Origin: Gymnothorax reevesii
Taxonomy: Eukaryota; Chordata; Actinopteri; Anguilliformes; Muraenidae
Direction of reading: 5' to 3'
Assembly (NCBI GenBank): GCA_029721435.1
Contig: CM056573.1
Location: 50,132,501-50,196,500 of the forward strand
Length of the DNA stretch: 64,000 bases
Every line of letters begins with the position of its first letter. The stretch's first letter is position 1. The notes under the pieces were generated by a model. That model worked only from the letters and a program-made list of their open reading frames with translations. It had not been told where the DNA came from and did not search any database. Below are positions 1-10,914 of the stretch, piece after piece. The translations under genes were made by a program, and so were the position numbers.

Positions 1-330
1 AGGTCAACTCTAAGGCCACCAAATGAAAGTGCATGTATGACTTCCTTATAGTCCTGTGATACCAACCTAAGCTCTATCTGTAATAGTTTTGGTCACAGAA
101 GTTGTTGAAATTTCACTATGTGAAGTTTGACCTTTGAAGGTCCCTGAAGGTCAGGTTCAAGGTCACCAAATGAAAGTTCATACATGACTTCCTATATGTG
201 TTCAATGCACATATGTTCCCAATCTTCAATATTGTCAAGCCTAGAAAATTGTAACATTTGGCTTGACCTCAAATTTGACCTTTCAAGGTCAACCTTAAAG
301 GTTGCCAAACATTAAATAGGCCGAAATTGA
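1..330. repeat. AGGTCA-rich tandem repeat, about two units
   Basis: Two units about 147 bases apart share the block ACCAAATGAAAGT with nearby CTTCCTATAT-like text (block starts near 21 and 168). Each unit carries several AGGTCA or TGACCT hexamers, including TCAAGGTCA at 157-165. The same family lies in the opposite orientation at 53.3-56.9 kb, where the block reads as its reverse complement. No ORF is conserved between units. The window begins inside the repeat, so its left edge is unknown. Confidence 0.7.
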
Positions 331-848
331 CATTTAAAACTTAGTATTGTATTTTTTCGGGATGAAAACGAGGATGCAAACTCTTTTCTGTGAAAATTTG
401 TTGTTTTTAAACTATTTCGGATTAATTAAACTGATCGGGAACGCCCCCCTTCAAAATGTCCGGAACTAACTTATATAGCAACTGATGTCACGCAAGGAAG
501 CCAGCAGGTCAGATCTTGCTCGCTCTACAATGAAACGTTCATACACTACGCTAAATGGTACGCTTTATTTACCATAGGCAGCTGACAGACCCTTACAAAA
601 ACCCACGGTTGGAATACCAGAATATTTATCACCAAAAAACTGTAGTATTACTGTAGTAATTGTATGTTTCTTTTTGGAAGGCAAAATAAAGATTTGAGTG
701 TTACTGTTGAAATATTGTAGGGCTACCATAGCTAATGAAACAAGGCTTATGCCGTCAAAGGTGACGGCTTGGGGTATATCCCCGAACGGCCCCAATCCTC
801 CAATTCTCCAATCCTTGAATAAACCTTGAATAGACTTGCATTTGAACT
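331..848. other. Unassigned stretch
   Basis: AT-rich DNA lying between two blocks of tandem repeat. It may be a divergent part of the same repeat family. I see no gene, TIR or simple repeat in it. Confidence 0.4.
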
Positions 849-1340
849 TAATTTCAGGTCAATTGGACAAAAGGTTCTGAAGATATGGCCAAAATGGTAA
901 TTTTCCATCACAAAGTGCCACCTGGTGGCAAAATATTGAACCATACAGGTATGTTGTCATCATGTGACACGTTGTGACGTCATGACCTTGCAGTTGCACA
1001 TAGTTTCATGTCAATTGGACAAATGGTTCCAAAGATATGGCAAAAATGGTGAATTTTATGTGACAGAGCTACACCCTGTGTCAAAATTTTGAAGCAAACA
1101 GGTATAATGTCATTGTGGAGCACATCCTCAGGTCATGACCTTTCACTTGCACTTGATTTGAGGTGAATCGGACAAATATTTCCAGAGATATGATAAAAAC
1201 AGTGATTTTTCAGTTTTTGGCCCCTGGTGGCCGAAGGTCAACTTTAAGGCCACCAAATGAAAGTGCATGTATGACTTCCTTATATGCCTGTGATACCAAC
1301 CTAAGCTCTATCTGTAATAGTGGTGGCCAATCTAGAAATT
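849..1340. repeat. ~153-bp tandem repeat followed by an AGGTCA-type unit
   Basis: Three units marked by AATTGGACAAA-like text start near 865, 1017 and 1170, so the spacing is 152-153 bases. Each unit also has GATATGG-like text and a GGTGGC or matching block. The array runs into a unit at about 1234-1330 that nearly repeats bases 1-87 of the window, including AAGGCCACCAAATGAAAGTG. The short ORFs here shift with the repeat units and are not genes. Confidence 0.7.
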
Positions 1341-1429
1341 GTAAATTGTCCAAAATCGAATCAGTTTTTCCTCTTTATGATACTTACTTATATGCAAAAC
1401 ATGAAATTTCTCATTGAAATATTACTGAA

Positions 1430-2225
1430 GTTATCGCGTTAACACGTAGGGCTGCGAACGAAAAGTATAATATAATAACAGTACAGAAAGAAAAGCTATT
1501 GTAATACTATAAACTTCAGGATTATCTGCCAGGGCGTTGAGCCACTTTGACACTGGAAGCGAGGCGGGTTTTTCGCTCGACAGATTATATTCAAAGATAA
1601 TCATGTGTATTCGCATCTTCACATTGACTTAGGGTGTGATCTGTCGTGTGAAAGGTTTGTTTCGCTTCCGGTGTGAAAGCAGCTTTAGACACGCACTCAA
1701 GCTAGATGGCTAGCTGTCGTTAATTTCCTGCAGTACTTACCCAGATGGCAAGCACCTCCGCTCCGGATCTGCCCCGGCTCTAAGCCGGATCAGCTGGAGT
1801 CGGCGGAGCCGGGGCAGATCCGGAGCGGAGGTGCTTACTATCTGGGTAGCCAGCTAACTTAAGTTCGACTTAACGTTAGATTTAAATGAATTTCATTTAT
1901 GAAATTGTACACCAACCGTTCAGTCCAGTGTTGAGATAACTGTCGAGTTACACACTATCTACCTACCAGTTTAACTAACCACCTTACCTATTTAGCAAGC
2001 TAAATTTGGTCAGTGACAATTGCATGTATTTCCCTCTATCCAGTCGCCCCAGTCTCGGTTCAGGCTGTTAGCGAGCTTTATGAGCAGAGCGTTTCGCGTG
2101 TATTCTCGTCTTTGCATCCACTTTCAATGTAATCTGTCATGCGAAAAATTAATTATGCGTCCAGTGAGAAGGCGGTTTGGAACTGCCTATTCTGGCAAAT
2201 ATTCTGGCGAATAATCCTGAAGTGT
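1430..2225. repeat. Degenerate foldback element with long imperfect inverted arms
   Basis: The stretch around 1515-1640, read on the minus strand, resembles 2080-2220 on the plus strand. Both contain AATCTGTC, a GCGAAAAA block and ATAATCCTGAAGT in the same order. A GC-rich palindrome (1739-1847) sits between the arms. This suggests an old miniature inverted-repeat element. I could not identify a target duplication, and the arms are diverged. Confidence 0.45.
1739..1847. repeat. 42-bp GC-rich inverted repeat (hairpin)
   Basis: The arms 1739-1780 and 1806-1847 are reverse complements apart from a short mismatch near the base (GCC against ACT). They flank a 25-base spacer that holds a second small CCGG hairpin. 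GC content is far above the surroundings. A single-stranded copy could form a very stable stem. Confidence 0.85.
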
Positions 2226-2528
2226 AATGTCATAGGTGGTAACTAAGATAAATTAGCAGGCGAGAGTAACCGTCACCGCTGGAGAGTAACAGCTGCCGTC
2301 GCATTATGAGCCGGATGAACTCGGAAGGCTGTATTGTGATGGCTGATCGATGGCTGTGCTGTATGAGGTGGGCATCCACGATCACAGTGGAACTAACGCT
2401 GGCGTATAGGCTTGTGACTTTAGCCACATCATGCATGCAATATTTTTTATGAATCGGCGAGTTATCTTGATGCCTTTTTGTACCCCCATCATTACCCAGT
2501 ATGCACATATACGTCGCCGCAACAAATG

Positions 2529-2818
2529 GCGATGAAATGAATGTGTAGGGAAGATGTCGTATTTACATTGTTTGCTCATTGGCCCTACGTCGCTGAGACA
2601 TCAGCATTAGGAAAATGCATTTTTAACAAATGCCGATGTCTCAGTGACGTAAGGCCAATGAGTAAACGACGTTAATACGACATCTACCCTACACATCCTC
2701 ATTACATCGCGGCGATGTATAAAATGTATTTTAACAAATGCCGATGCCTCGGCGGCATAGGGCCAATGAGCAAACGACATAAATACGACATCTTCCCAAC
2801 ACATTCTCATTACATCGC
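2529..2818. repeat. Three-copy foldback and tandem repeat (arms ~75 bp, 108-bp period)
   Basis: The arm at 2529-2602 is the inverse of 2634-2709. A third copy at 2742-2818 lies in the same direction as the second, offset by 108 bases. Shared blocks include GGCCAATGAG, AATACGACATCT and CATTACATCGC. Short ORFs on both strands here are products of the symmetry. Flanking target duplications were not found. Confidence 0.75.
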
Positions 2819-2829
2819 GGGTTTGGATA

Positions 2830-3877
2830 GTTGTCCTCATGTCCACTATGTATCCGGCCATCTAGCTACGTTAGGCTGCATAACACGGTTTGTCAAGAGT
2901 AACAATTAGATAGATAGATGGAAAGATAAATATCTTGATAGCAGGCTCATACACTAAGCAAACACACTAGGAAATGTATGTAAACAACCGTGTAAATGGA
3001 CCGCAGAGATTGCTAAGGTAGAGGTGCTTTCCTTTGATGACCTCATAGGAACATGTGACTTACGTCTCGGAAACTTCTTCAGGGGGTGGGGCGTAAGAGT
3101 GCAAACATATCACTTTCATTCCTTAAAATTGAAGGATTTTTCAGCCATTTCAGAACTTTTGAGTGCATAGAGAGATATAAATAATCACATAGAACAAAAT
3201 AAACCAACAATTTCAGGTGGTATGCCTCATGTCAGGGAACTTTTAACACAGCCAAAATATAGGTCATATATTACTTCCTATATGTCAGTAATACAATTTT
3301 AATCTCTATCTGCAACCATTTAGCTTCCACAGGCGATTTGGACCATTCTCCATAAAACCCAATGTTAAAGTACAGCTCCCCCACTCAACCCACTTCCATT
3401 GATTCAATCAAAATGGCACTCAGTGTTGTAAGTTACCAAATCTTACAGCCAGCTAGCTGGCAAGAAGTAAGATAGAGCTACTCCATACAAAGACAGTTTT
3501 ACTCACATTTCAAGAGAAAAAACTCTCCACCACTAAACTGCTCCTCAAAAATATCAATGCTGTCAGCCCTCCAGGTTGCTCCATTTACAATAACTGTATC
3601 TATTTCAGAATCACATTTCCATCCCGTTTATAAGCTCAGCACTCCAGGCTCAGTTTGTGAAGTCTGTTTTTCATGCAATCACATCATTCTCAGCTGCACA
3701 AAGTTGAGAGAAAACAACCAAACTACTGTTACGCAAGTGTCCAATCAAGCTTATACTGCCTGGAATTGGATAAAAATTATGTCAATCAATCAGTAATTGC
3801 CGGTAGAGTTTCATGAGGGTGTGAACTAAAGCTGGGCTTTTACGCAGATACCTTTGAATCACCATTGACGTGATTTT
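2830..3877. other. Unassigned stretch
   Basis: Ordinary AT-rich DNA with short low-complexity patches. No ORF resembles a known protein and no paired terminal repeat is visible. Confidence 0.4.
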
Positions 3878-4117
3878 CCTGTGATCTGGAAAAACCTAGT
3901 AAGTTTATCAGCGGCAAAGATCTTGCAATTGAACAAAAACTTTTAGGTTCTGGACTTTTCCTAACACAAAAAAATGATAGAAACTTGATTTTGAAAGTTG
4001 AAATGACACTTGTAGCGAGTGTTTTAAGATTTTTACCACTGTTAATTACTGTAAATAAAGTTTAAACTCAGTTTCTACCCAAAGTGACATGCATAATAGG
4101 TTTTTCCAGATCACAGG
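3878..4117. mobile_element. Possible 240-bp miniature inverted-repeat element
   Basis: A perfect 21-base inverted repeat, beginning CCTGTGATCTGGAAAAAC, occupies 3878-3898 and 4097-4117. The interior is AT-rich and non-coding. No clear target duplication flanks it, so the superfamily is open. Confidence 0.5.
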
Positions 4118-4428
4118 AGGATTGTATTTCCGTGAAGGCTTGTATGAGGCTCCAAGAGAAAGCTGAATTCTTCGACAGATGAATCTACTTGTAAATCCTC
4201 GTCAGGAAATAATGCGTTTTTAATATTTGATGACTATCTTTGATAATAGAATGACATAGTATCAATGCCATGGCAAATTTTTGCCTCAGAAAACTGATAT
4301 TTTAGACTACTTAATTTGGATACTATTGGCTCACCGTAGCTGTAGTTGTTGTTATAGAGCACAACTTTGCTGTGTCAAAAGAGATGATTTTTCTAAACTG
4401 CTGGATAGATACTATGGGCAAATGAAAT
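4118..4428. other. Unassigned stretch
   Basis: Non-coding DNA between two inverted-repeat elements. Nothing recognisable. Confidence 0.35.
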
Positions 4429-4436
4429 CTCACAAC

Positions 4437-5192
4437 CAGTAGCGGCTCTAGACCCGGGAATGGCGGGGCGCACTCACGTCCCTTTATGACAATTAGTCCT
4501 GGGTAGTTCGCAATCATTTACTGACGCGTTTTCCAATTATCGTACTTGGCAACTTAAGACACGGTCTCTCCAAATGTGATCGAACAGCGATGAAATCATG
4601 GGCGAAATTCAGCTCAGTGGCGGAACCTGAACTGAGAATTGTGACAAAACATCTGTTTAAAACAGTCGTTAGTCCTGACCTGTTCTCAGTCATTTTCATG
4701 AGTAACCGAAGGTTCGCTCCGAGAGCACTCCGCAGTTAACAGCTGCTGCTTGTTCTCCCCGATTACGTAAGAAGACAATCATTCATCTGGACGCTTATTT
4801 GCTGTATTTAAATCAACGTTAGTCAAACTTGCATACCTGACGACTCTCACGCAAACAGCTTGAGCAGCACGCTGCCTATTTAACTGCCAAGTGCCACTTT
4901 TTTATCAACTCACACAATACCGAGAGTGAAAGGCGATATTTAACTGGAACACGGACCTGATCAATCAACGCGAAGCACTGGCCTATTAATAAGTAAATTT
5001 TTTTTCTGTACTGAATTTCGCCCATGATTTCATCGCTGTTCGATCACATTTGGAGAGACCGTGTCTTAAGTTGCCAAGTACGATAATTGGAAAACGCGTC
5101 AGTAAAGGAAAATGATTGCGAACTACCCAGGACTAATTGTCATAAAGGGACGTGTCTGCGCCCCGCCATTCCGGGGTCTAGAGCCGCTACTG
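4437..5192. mobile_element. 756-bp non-autonomous hAT element with ~175-bp inverted arms
   Basis: The ends read CAGTAGCGGCTCTAGACC and its inverse, typical of CAG-starting hAT termini. The inverted arms run about 175 bases (near 4437-4616 and 5014-5192). A perfect 8-bp target duplication, CTCACAAC, lies at 4429-4436 and 5193-5200, the hAT signature. The interior (about 4617-5013) has no transposase. The right arm differs at a few positions and has a short insertion, so the copy is old but structurally whole. Internal blocks also occur near 20.7-20.9 kb, which suggests related elements there. Confidence 0.93.
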
Positions 5193-5200
5193 CTCACAAC

Positions 5201-5347
5201 ATAGGGTACATGACATAGTGCCAGCACCTGGTTCTTTCATTTGGCAGCCACAGCATATTCTTTGTTCATACACGGCAATCCCTTCTGTCCGATATTCCCT
5301 ATATGTACCCTAGTCATATACATTGTGATATTTCCAAATATATTCTA
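5201..5347. other. Short spacer between elements
   Basis: Host DNA between the hAT miniature element and the next Tc1-like element. No features. Confidence 0.3.
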
Positions 5348-6867
5348 CAACCCCAATTCAGACATAGTTGTGACAAAGTGTAAATTGTGAATAAAATCAA
5401 AATGACTTTCAAATCACACCAGCCAGTATTTTATTCACAACAGAACAGAGATAACATAACAAATGTTGAAATTGAGAAATTTTACTATTTTATCCACAAA
5501 ATGAGCTCATTTCAAATTTGATGGTGCTACAGGTCTCAAAAAGTTGGGACAGGGGCCTGTGTACCATGGTGTATCATCTCCTCTTCTTTTTAACACAGAG
5601 TGGAGGTGTCTGGGCATTGAGGAGACAAGTTTCTGAAGTTTAGCCATTGGAATTTGATCCCACTCTTGTTTAATACTGGCTTCCAGCTGCAGGAGAGTTT
5701 TGGGTGTCCTTTGACGGAATTTTAGTTTAATTTTGCGCCAAATGTTCTCAATCGATGAAAGATCAGGACTGCAGGCAGGCCAGTTCAGCACATGGACTCT
5801 TCTATTACGAAGCCATGCTGTTGTAAAAGCTGTATGTGATTTTGCATTGTCCTGCTGAAATACACAAGGCCTTCCCTGGAATACATGTTTTCAAGAGGGG
5901 AGCATCTGTTGCTCTAAAAACTTTCTATACCTTTCAGCATTCATGGTGCTTTTTAAAACATGCAAGTGTCCCACACCATATGCTCTAATGCATCCCCATA
6001 CCATCAGTGATACTGTCTTTTGAACTGAATTCTGAAAAAAGTAGTAGTCTTTCTCCTCTTTAGCCCAGAGGACACAACGCCCATGATTTTCCACAAGAAA
6101 ATCAAATTTAGACTCGTCTGACCACAGGACATTTTGTCACTTTGCTACAGTCCATTTTAAAGGAGCCCTGGCCCACAGAACACGGCGGCGTTTCTGGATC
6201 ATATTCAATGATAGCTTCCTTTTTGCATGATAGAGTTTTAGGTGGCATGTGTTGATGGCATAGTGGTTTCTTGAAGTATTCCTGGGCCCATTTAGTAATG
6301 TCAATGACAGAATCATGCCAAGGTCTTCGGCCTTGTCGCTTACGCACAGAGATTTTTCCAGTTTCTCTGAATCTTTTGATGATGTTATGCTCTGTTGAAG
6401 ATGATACCTTCAAAGCTGTTGCAATTTGACATTGAGGAACATTGTTTTTAAAGTATTCCACAATTTTTTACAAAATCTTTCACAGGTTGGAGAGCCTCTG
6501 GCCATCTTTACTTCTGAGAGACTCAGCCTGTCTAAGACATCCCTTTTATAGCCAATCATGTTACACACCTGATGCCAGTAAACTTAATTACTTGCTACAT
6601 TTTCTTTCAGCTGATTCTCTTATATATTAATTGCTTTCTCAGCCCTTTTTTGCCCATGTTCCAGATTTTTTGAGACCTGTTGCAGCCAGAAAATTTGAAA
6701 TAAGCTCATTTTGTGGATAAAAATGTAAAATGTCTCAGTTTCAACATTTGAAATGTTATCTATGTTCTATTGTAAATCATATATTGGCTCATGTGATCTG
6801 AAAGTCATTGCATTTTAACTTTATTCACAATTTACACTTTGTTCCAACTTTTTTGGAATTGGGGTTG
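5348..6867 (-). mobile_element. Tc1/mariner element, family with CAACCCCAATTC ends (copy A)
   Basis: The left end starts CAACCCCAATTC and the right end finishes GGAATTGGGGTTG, each flanked by TA (5346-5347 and 6868-6869). Terminal repeats also share the block AAAGTGTAAATTGTGAAT. Length is 1520 bp. It carries a broken transposase on the minus strand. A second copy lies at 12827-14374 and an end fragment at 15413. Confidence 0.93.
5507..6505 (-). pseudogene. Tc1-like transposase pseudogene (copy A)
   Basis: This would encode the DDE transposase that cuts and rejoins the element at TA sites. The start is the minus-strand ATG at 6505-6503, whose first codons match copy B (MARGSPTCE). The N-terminal paired-like helix-turn-helix region is visible ([18 protein letters not shown], about 6375-6425). 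Catalytic blocks are present: LWSDES near 6112-6128, FQQDNA near 5845-5865, and SPDLSSIENIW near 5745-5785. The frame is broken into at least three pieces (about 6461-6108, 6094-5891 and 5791-5507), partly in different frames, and the region between the DNA-binding and catalytic domains is shortened relative to copy B. It cannot make a full protein. Confidence 0.92.
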
Positions 6868-6869
6868 TA

Positions 6870-7585
6870 GTTACAGGCAAAGGGCTACGAAGTGTTGCTA
6901 AACTTATTTTTTCTGGTTCCCCTTGTCCCTTTGTGTCTGTATGGGGTTGATGATGTTGATCAGGGTATTGTTTATCTGCTTTTTCTCAAAAACCGTTCAA
7001 CAGAATTCATTGACCTGATGTGTGCCTTGTAAGAAAATTTATAATCGTTTGCATTGTTTAAATGTAACAAGATCATTTGACACATCTTCAAGCAATTCAA
7101 GCAAGAAGAAGAAGTAAGAAGTAGACTGCTATTGCAGATCAACTTAAGAGTCCAACTTTAGCAGCCTTTATCTCAAAATCACAAAGTGTCATGAAATGTT
7201 CATTTTTACCTGTGGCATTCATCTTTAGACATGCTGCCAGACTTTTTTGCCACTACTTTTGGCCCATCTCTTTCAACCATACATGTCTTCAGTTCCTCAT
7301 CAATCCATGGTGCTCAGAAAGTTCTAACAGTCAATTTCCTGACCTATTGATAACTAGAATAATTCTTACCCCTCTTCATCTTCACAATGTCAAAAACAAT
7401 GATAAATAACTCATTATTATTATTATCTTATGTAAAGAAAATTAAAATGGTCATCAAAGCAGTGTATTCTGGCAAGTGAAGTAAAATAACATTTGAGTGT
7501 TTTTGCAAAGCAAATAGTCTTTAACTTAAAAGCAAATCTTTTAAACTTGAATTGATGCAGCATGTAGCTTTTCATTCCTTAAACA
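6870..7585. other. Unassigned stretch
   Basis: AT-rich DNA with an ATT microsatellite around 7412-7430. ORFs here are short and unlike known proteins. Confidence 0.4.
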
Positions 7586-7589
7586 ACCA

Positions 7590-9800
7590 TGTTGGAAGAT
7601 GTATCGCACGGTCATGAAAAAGATATTGCTGCGTTTCAAGAGGGGGAAATTACTGGCCTGCATCAAGCGAAGGATATTGCTGAAAGTACTTGAATTGGGT
7701 TAAACCTGGAAGGATAGTGGTGAACTGCCAACTTCACGAAAGAAATGGGTCAGAAAAAAATCTTGGAAAAAATTGTGAATAATCGTTGTTGAGGATTATA
7801 TTTCAATATTTCTCATCATATTAATCAGTAGATCAATTGCCATGTTGAATAACCATACTCAATAATCATAATCAATAAACATATTGTGTAGGCAGTAACA
7901 CACACACACATACACACACATAACATAACACACACACACACACATACTAGTAGTTCACATACGCAGAGGGAGGGGATGAACAGTGTGAACGGACAGACAC
8001 ACATAAAACACAGACAAACATACATCCAAGCAGTCCACACGCACATGAGCAGTGCACACAGACACATACACATTCACAGTCAGCACACGTACACACGCAC
8101 ACACATGCACACAGACAAACATACATAGAAGCAGTTCATACACAGACAGACACACTTATACAAGCAATTCAGTCCACACAAGCATGAGCAGCTTATACAC
8201 ACATAAGCAGCGCGCTTCTGTAGCTTTGATTAGTAAGCAGGCTTCTGTTTAGTTGATTCAAAAACATAATCAGATGATGTATTTGATTTCTGTCGCTTTG
8301 ATCAATACTTGTTCAGTAAAACCATTAGTTGTTACTAAAACATAATCAATTGAATCATTTATCTATCTACATGTATCCAATTCATCTGGCTGTATTTTTC
8401 CTTCGTCTGTACTTTTCATTCCTTGGCTGTAAGTTTCCACTCCTTTGCAGTGATGCGCCTGCGTATCTGTGCTTTGAATTCCGGAAGGATTAGCTAACAG
8501 AGTTTTGGTTTGCCTGTACAATTGCAGCGCGAGAATGAGAATGCAGAAAGACCATATTTGGAAGATATTTCGCGTGTGAAAGGTATAAAAACTGGGCGTG
8601 AAAAGTAAGAAATCAGTGCTTCTTGCGCAAAAAGAACTCGGCTTTGTATTTATCAACATGCCACAATAAATCATAATTCTCTGAGGAATCTGTCTCTCTC
8701 CAGTTGCTTGAGGATGGGGGAACCTCATGATTTGAAAATATGTTTGAATGAAAACCGCAACATCGTGATCATGAAGTCTCATCGCAAAGAATTTGATTTG
8801 AACTAATGGCTATTTTTAATCGTGACAGTAAGAGCACTTCCATACACACAATGTGACAACAACTTGCAGAATTTGGGACTAAGTGCAGTGTGGTCACAAG
8901 AAAGCCACTTAGTAGTGAGACTAATCAGGAAAAATAGTGCCATGGGCACTGTAGCTCACTTAGTTCTTCTCAGGCTTTTGTGCTATGTGAGTTCACAAGT
9001 GATTATGTTGTATTTTTTATGCTTGGGTTCGACACTGGGACAACGAAGACCCCTTTTGTAATTTGTGAAGGAAAGAAGAAAACAAATATATCCACAAGCG
9101 GTAACTACGGGATCCAAGCAACATGAGGTAATCGAAAGTTTAGAGGCAGTGAGGACACAAGTTGGCTGATGTCAGCCAGTTAAATTGATCCCTTCAGTGG
9201 TTTGGCAGAAGAAGATCAAAGTCAACGCAGACGTGGACGCGACCGCGCAATCTCATAAGCTCCCTTTGGTCTGTTGGACCAGGTTAGCAAAAAATTACTT
9301 TAATTTACTCAAAAAATTTGTGTGGTTTGATGAATCTAGATTTACCCTATTCCAGAGCCATGATCGTGTCCGAGGGTAAGAAAGGAATCCCATGAAGCCA
9401 TGCACCTGTCATGCACGGTGGCCACTGTACAAGTCTCTGGGGGCAGTGTTTTGATCTCGAGTTGCTTCAAATGGTCAGGTCTAGGCTCACCAAGGTTATG
9501 CAGCAATAAATGAAGTCAGCAGACCATCTGCACGTGCCCATTGATAGATTTTTTTAATCCCTGACAGCACAGACATATTCCAGGATGACAATGCCAAGAT
9601 TCATCGGGCTCAAAAAGTGAAAGAGTGATTCGACAAGCATGAGGAATCATTTTCACACAAGTTGGCCTCCTTAGAGTCCTGAACTAAACCAACTGAAAGT
9701 GGTTCAGAATACACTTTGACTCTCTCATCATCAATACAAGATATCAGCCAAAAATGACTGCAACCCAAGTCGGAAATAAATGTTTTAAAATTGCATGAAA
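7590..9800 (+). pseudogene. Shredded Tc1-like transposase with two internal insertions
   Basis: Pieces of one transposase lie in order on the plus strand: an N-terminal block at 7590-7785, a middle block at 8815-8930, and a catalytic half from about 9285 to 9760 containing WFDESRFTL (about 9317) and QDDNA (about 9576-9595). The same protein family is seen at 35.95-36.78 kb, which lacks the two gaps. Comparison shows foreign DNA of about 1 kb between 7790 and 8815 and about 350 bases between 8930 and 9285. Stops and frameshifts are everywhere. No terminal repeat was found on either side, so the element edges are lost. It is an old, non-functional relic. Confidence 0.8.
7893..8160. repeat. CA-rich microsatellite region
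   Basis: Impure (CA)n and CACACATA repeats at 7893-7947 are followed by a longer ACACA/CAGACA-rich stretch to about 8160. It lies inside the DNA that splits the Tc1 relic. The cysteine- and valine-rich ORFs read from its minus strand are artefacts of the repeat. Confidence 0.9.
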
Positions 9801-10732
9801 TTGTTTAAACAGTGCCGTGACGAATGTGCGCCGTGATCAAAGCCTACGGCAATCCAACAAATTATCAGCGTGTGCAACTTTTTTCCAGCCAGATAGAGTC
9901 TATGGCTGTTTCTGTGTACACTGCATGCTTACACTGACAAAAGCACAGAATGTGAGGGTTTCAAAGGGTTCCACAAAGGGTTACCAAGACTTCCACAACC
10001 AAATAATAAAAAGGACAATAAAGCATGACAGTGCCTTGGGTGACTGAAGGCAGAAGGAGTGCAGAGTACACTCAGCTGGGCCTCCTGGTTGGTATGACCT
10101 TGAACAGCACACCAAGACCCGAGTGATCTGGCTCTGCAGAGACTTTGCTGTATCCAAGTCAGATCAGTTTAATTACTGTCTGATTCACACACCATCTGCG
10201 AGGGAGGATTCTCCTCCTCACATTGGAATAACTTTCCATCTCATGCACTTTTCAACCTAAATAAGTACAAAAACACCCTTAAATGCGTGGCAGAGTGCTC
10301 ACTGCATCTAAACATTATCTCCCTGACATGCCGTATGTGACACAAAGGTTAATAGCTTTGTATTTAGTCTGGGATTGAGACTATGCAAGCACTTTATGAG
10401 ACCAGCTCTTGCACTTATAGAAGTCCCTCCTTCTTTTGTAAAAATTTTTTACATTATGGTCCATAATCAGTACATATCTGTAATATGTCTGCGTTTGATT
10501 GCCAAGCATTGTAATTATGTTTAAATTATATGTATATCAAGATGATGAAATAAATGATGAGCTGCAAAAAACACCATGTGCTCCGTAGGCAAGTAATCAA
10601 ACTAATGAACACAGAGAAATTAGCAAATGCGTGGGCAAATGTATAAATACACATTACAGGGAGAGGAAAAAACCTGAAACATCCCTCAGAATGGATTTGA
10701 GAAAGTAAATCTGTTTTGCTCCTTTGTGGCAG
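9801..10732. other. Unassigned stretch, possibly older repeat
   Basis: A 76-codon ORF at 9817-10047 sits here but resembles no protein I can name and has no start or splice context. The rest is AT-rich non-coding DNA. It may be a further dispersed repeat that follows the Tc1 relic. Confidence 0.35.
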
Positions 10733-10914
10733 ACTTTGGTTTGAGCCAACAACTTGAGCTCACAGCAAAAGAAACATCAGAAATCTGCCGTTCCCCGGAT
10801 CCAGCGTCCAACGAGGAAGAAGCCGCGCTTCCCACTCCTTACCTTCCAGCACACGCTTCCCAACCTGCCTCTCTGCAATCGTCCATTAATCCCCGACTGT
10901 CGGATCCCAGCCAG
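10733..10914 (+). other. Candidate host exon (weak)
   Basis: A pyrimidine-rich tract ending CTTTGTGGCAG precedes 10733, and CAG/GTAATT follows 10914, so both splice sites are plausible. The reading frame between them is open and GC-richer than its surroundings, and codes for about 60 residues rich in Ser, Pro and Glu. I do not recognise the protein. The DFG triplet near its start is not enough to suggest a kinase, as no other kinase motif is present. An open frame also exists on the opposite strand, which lowers confidence. It may be chance. Confidence 0.18.

Noticed and set aside
7825..8252. Cys/Val-rich and Thr/His-rich ORFs
   Set aside because: They are translations of CA-type microsatellite text on both strands.
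10726..10740. Protein kinase DFG motif
   Set aside because: A lone triplet; no Gly-rich loop, catalytic loop or APE motif is near.
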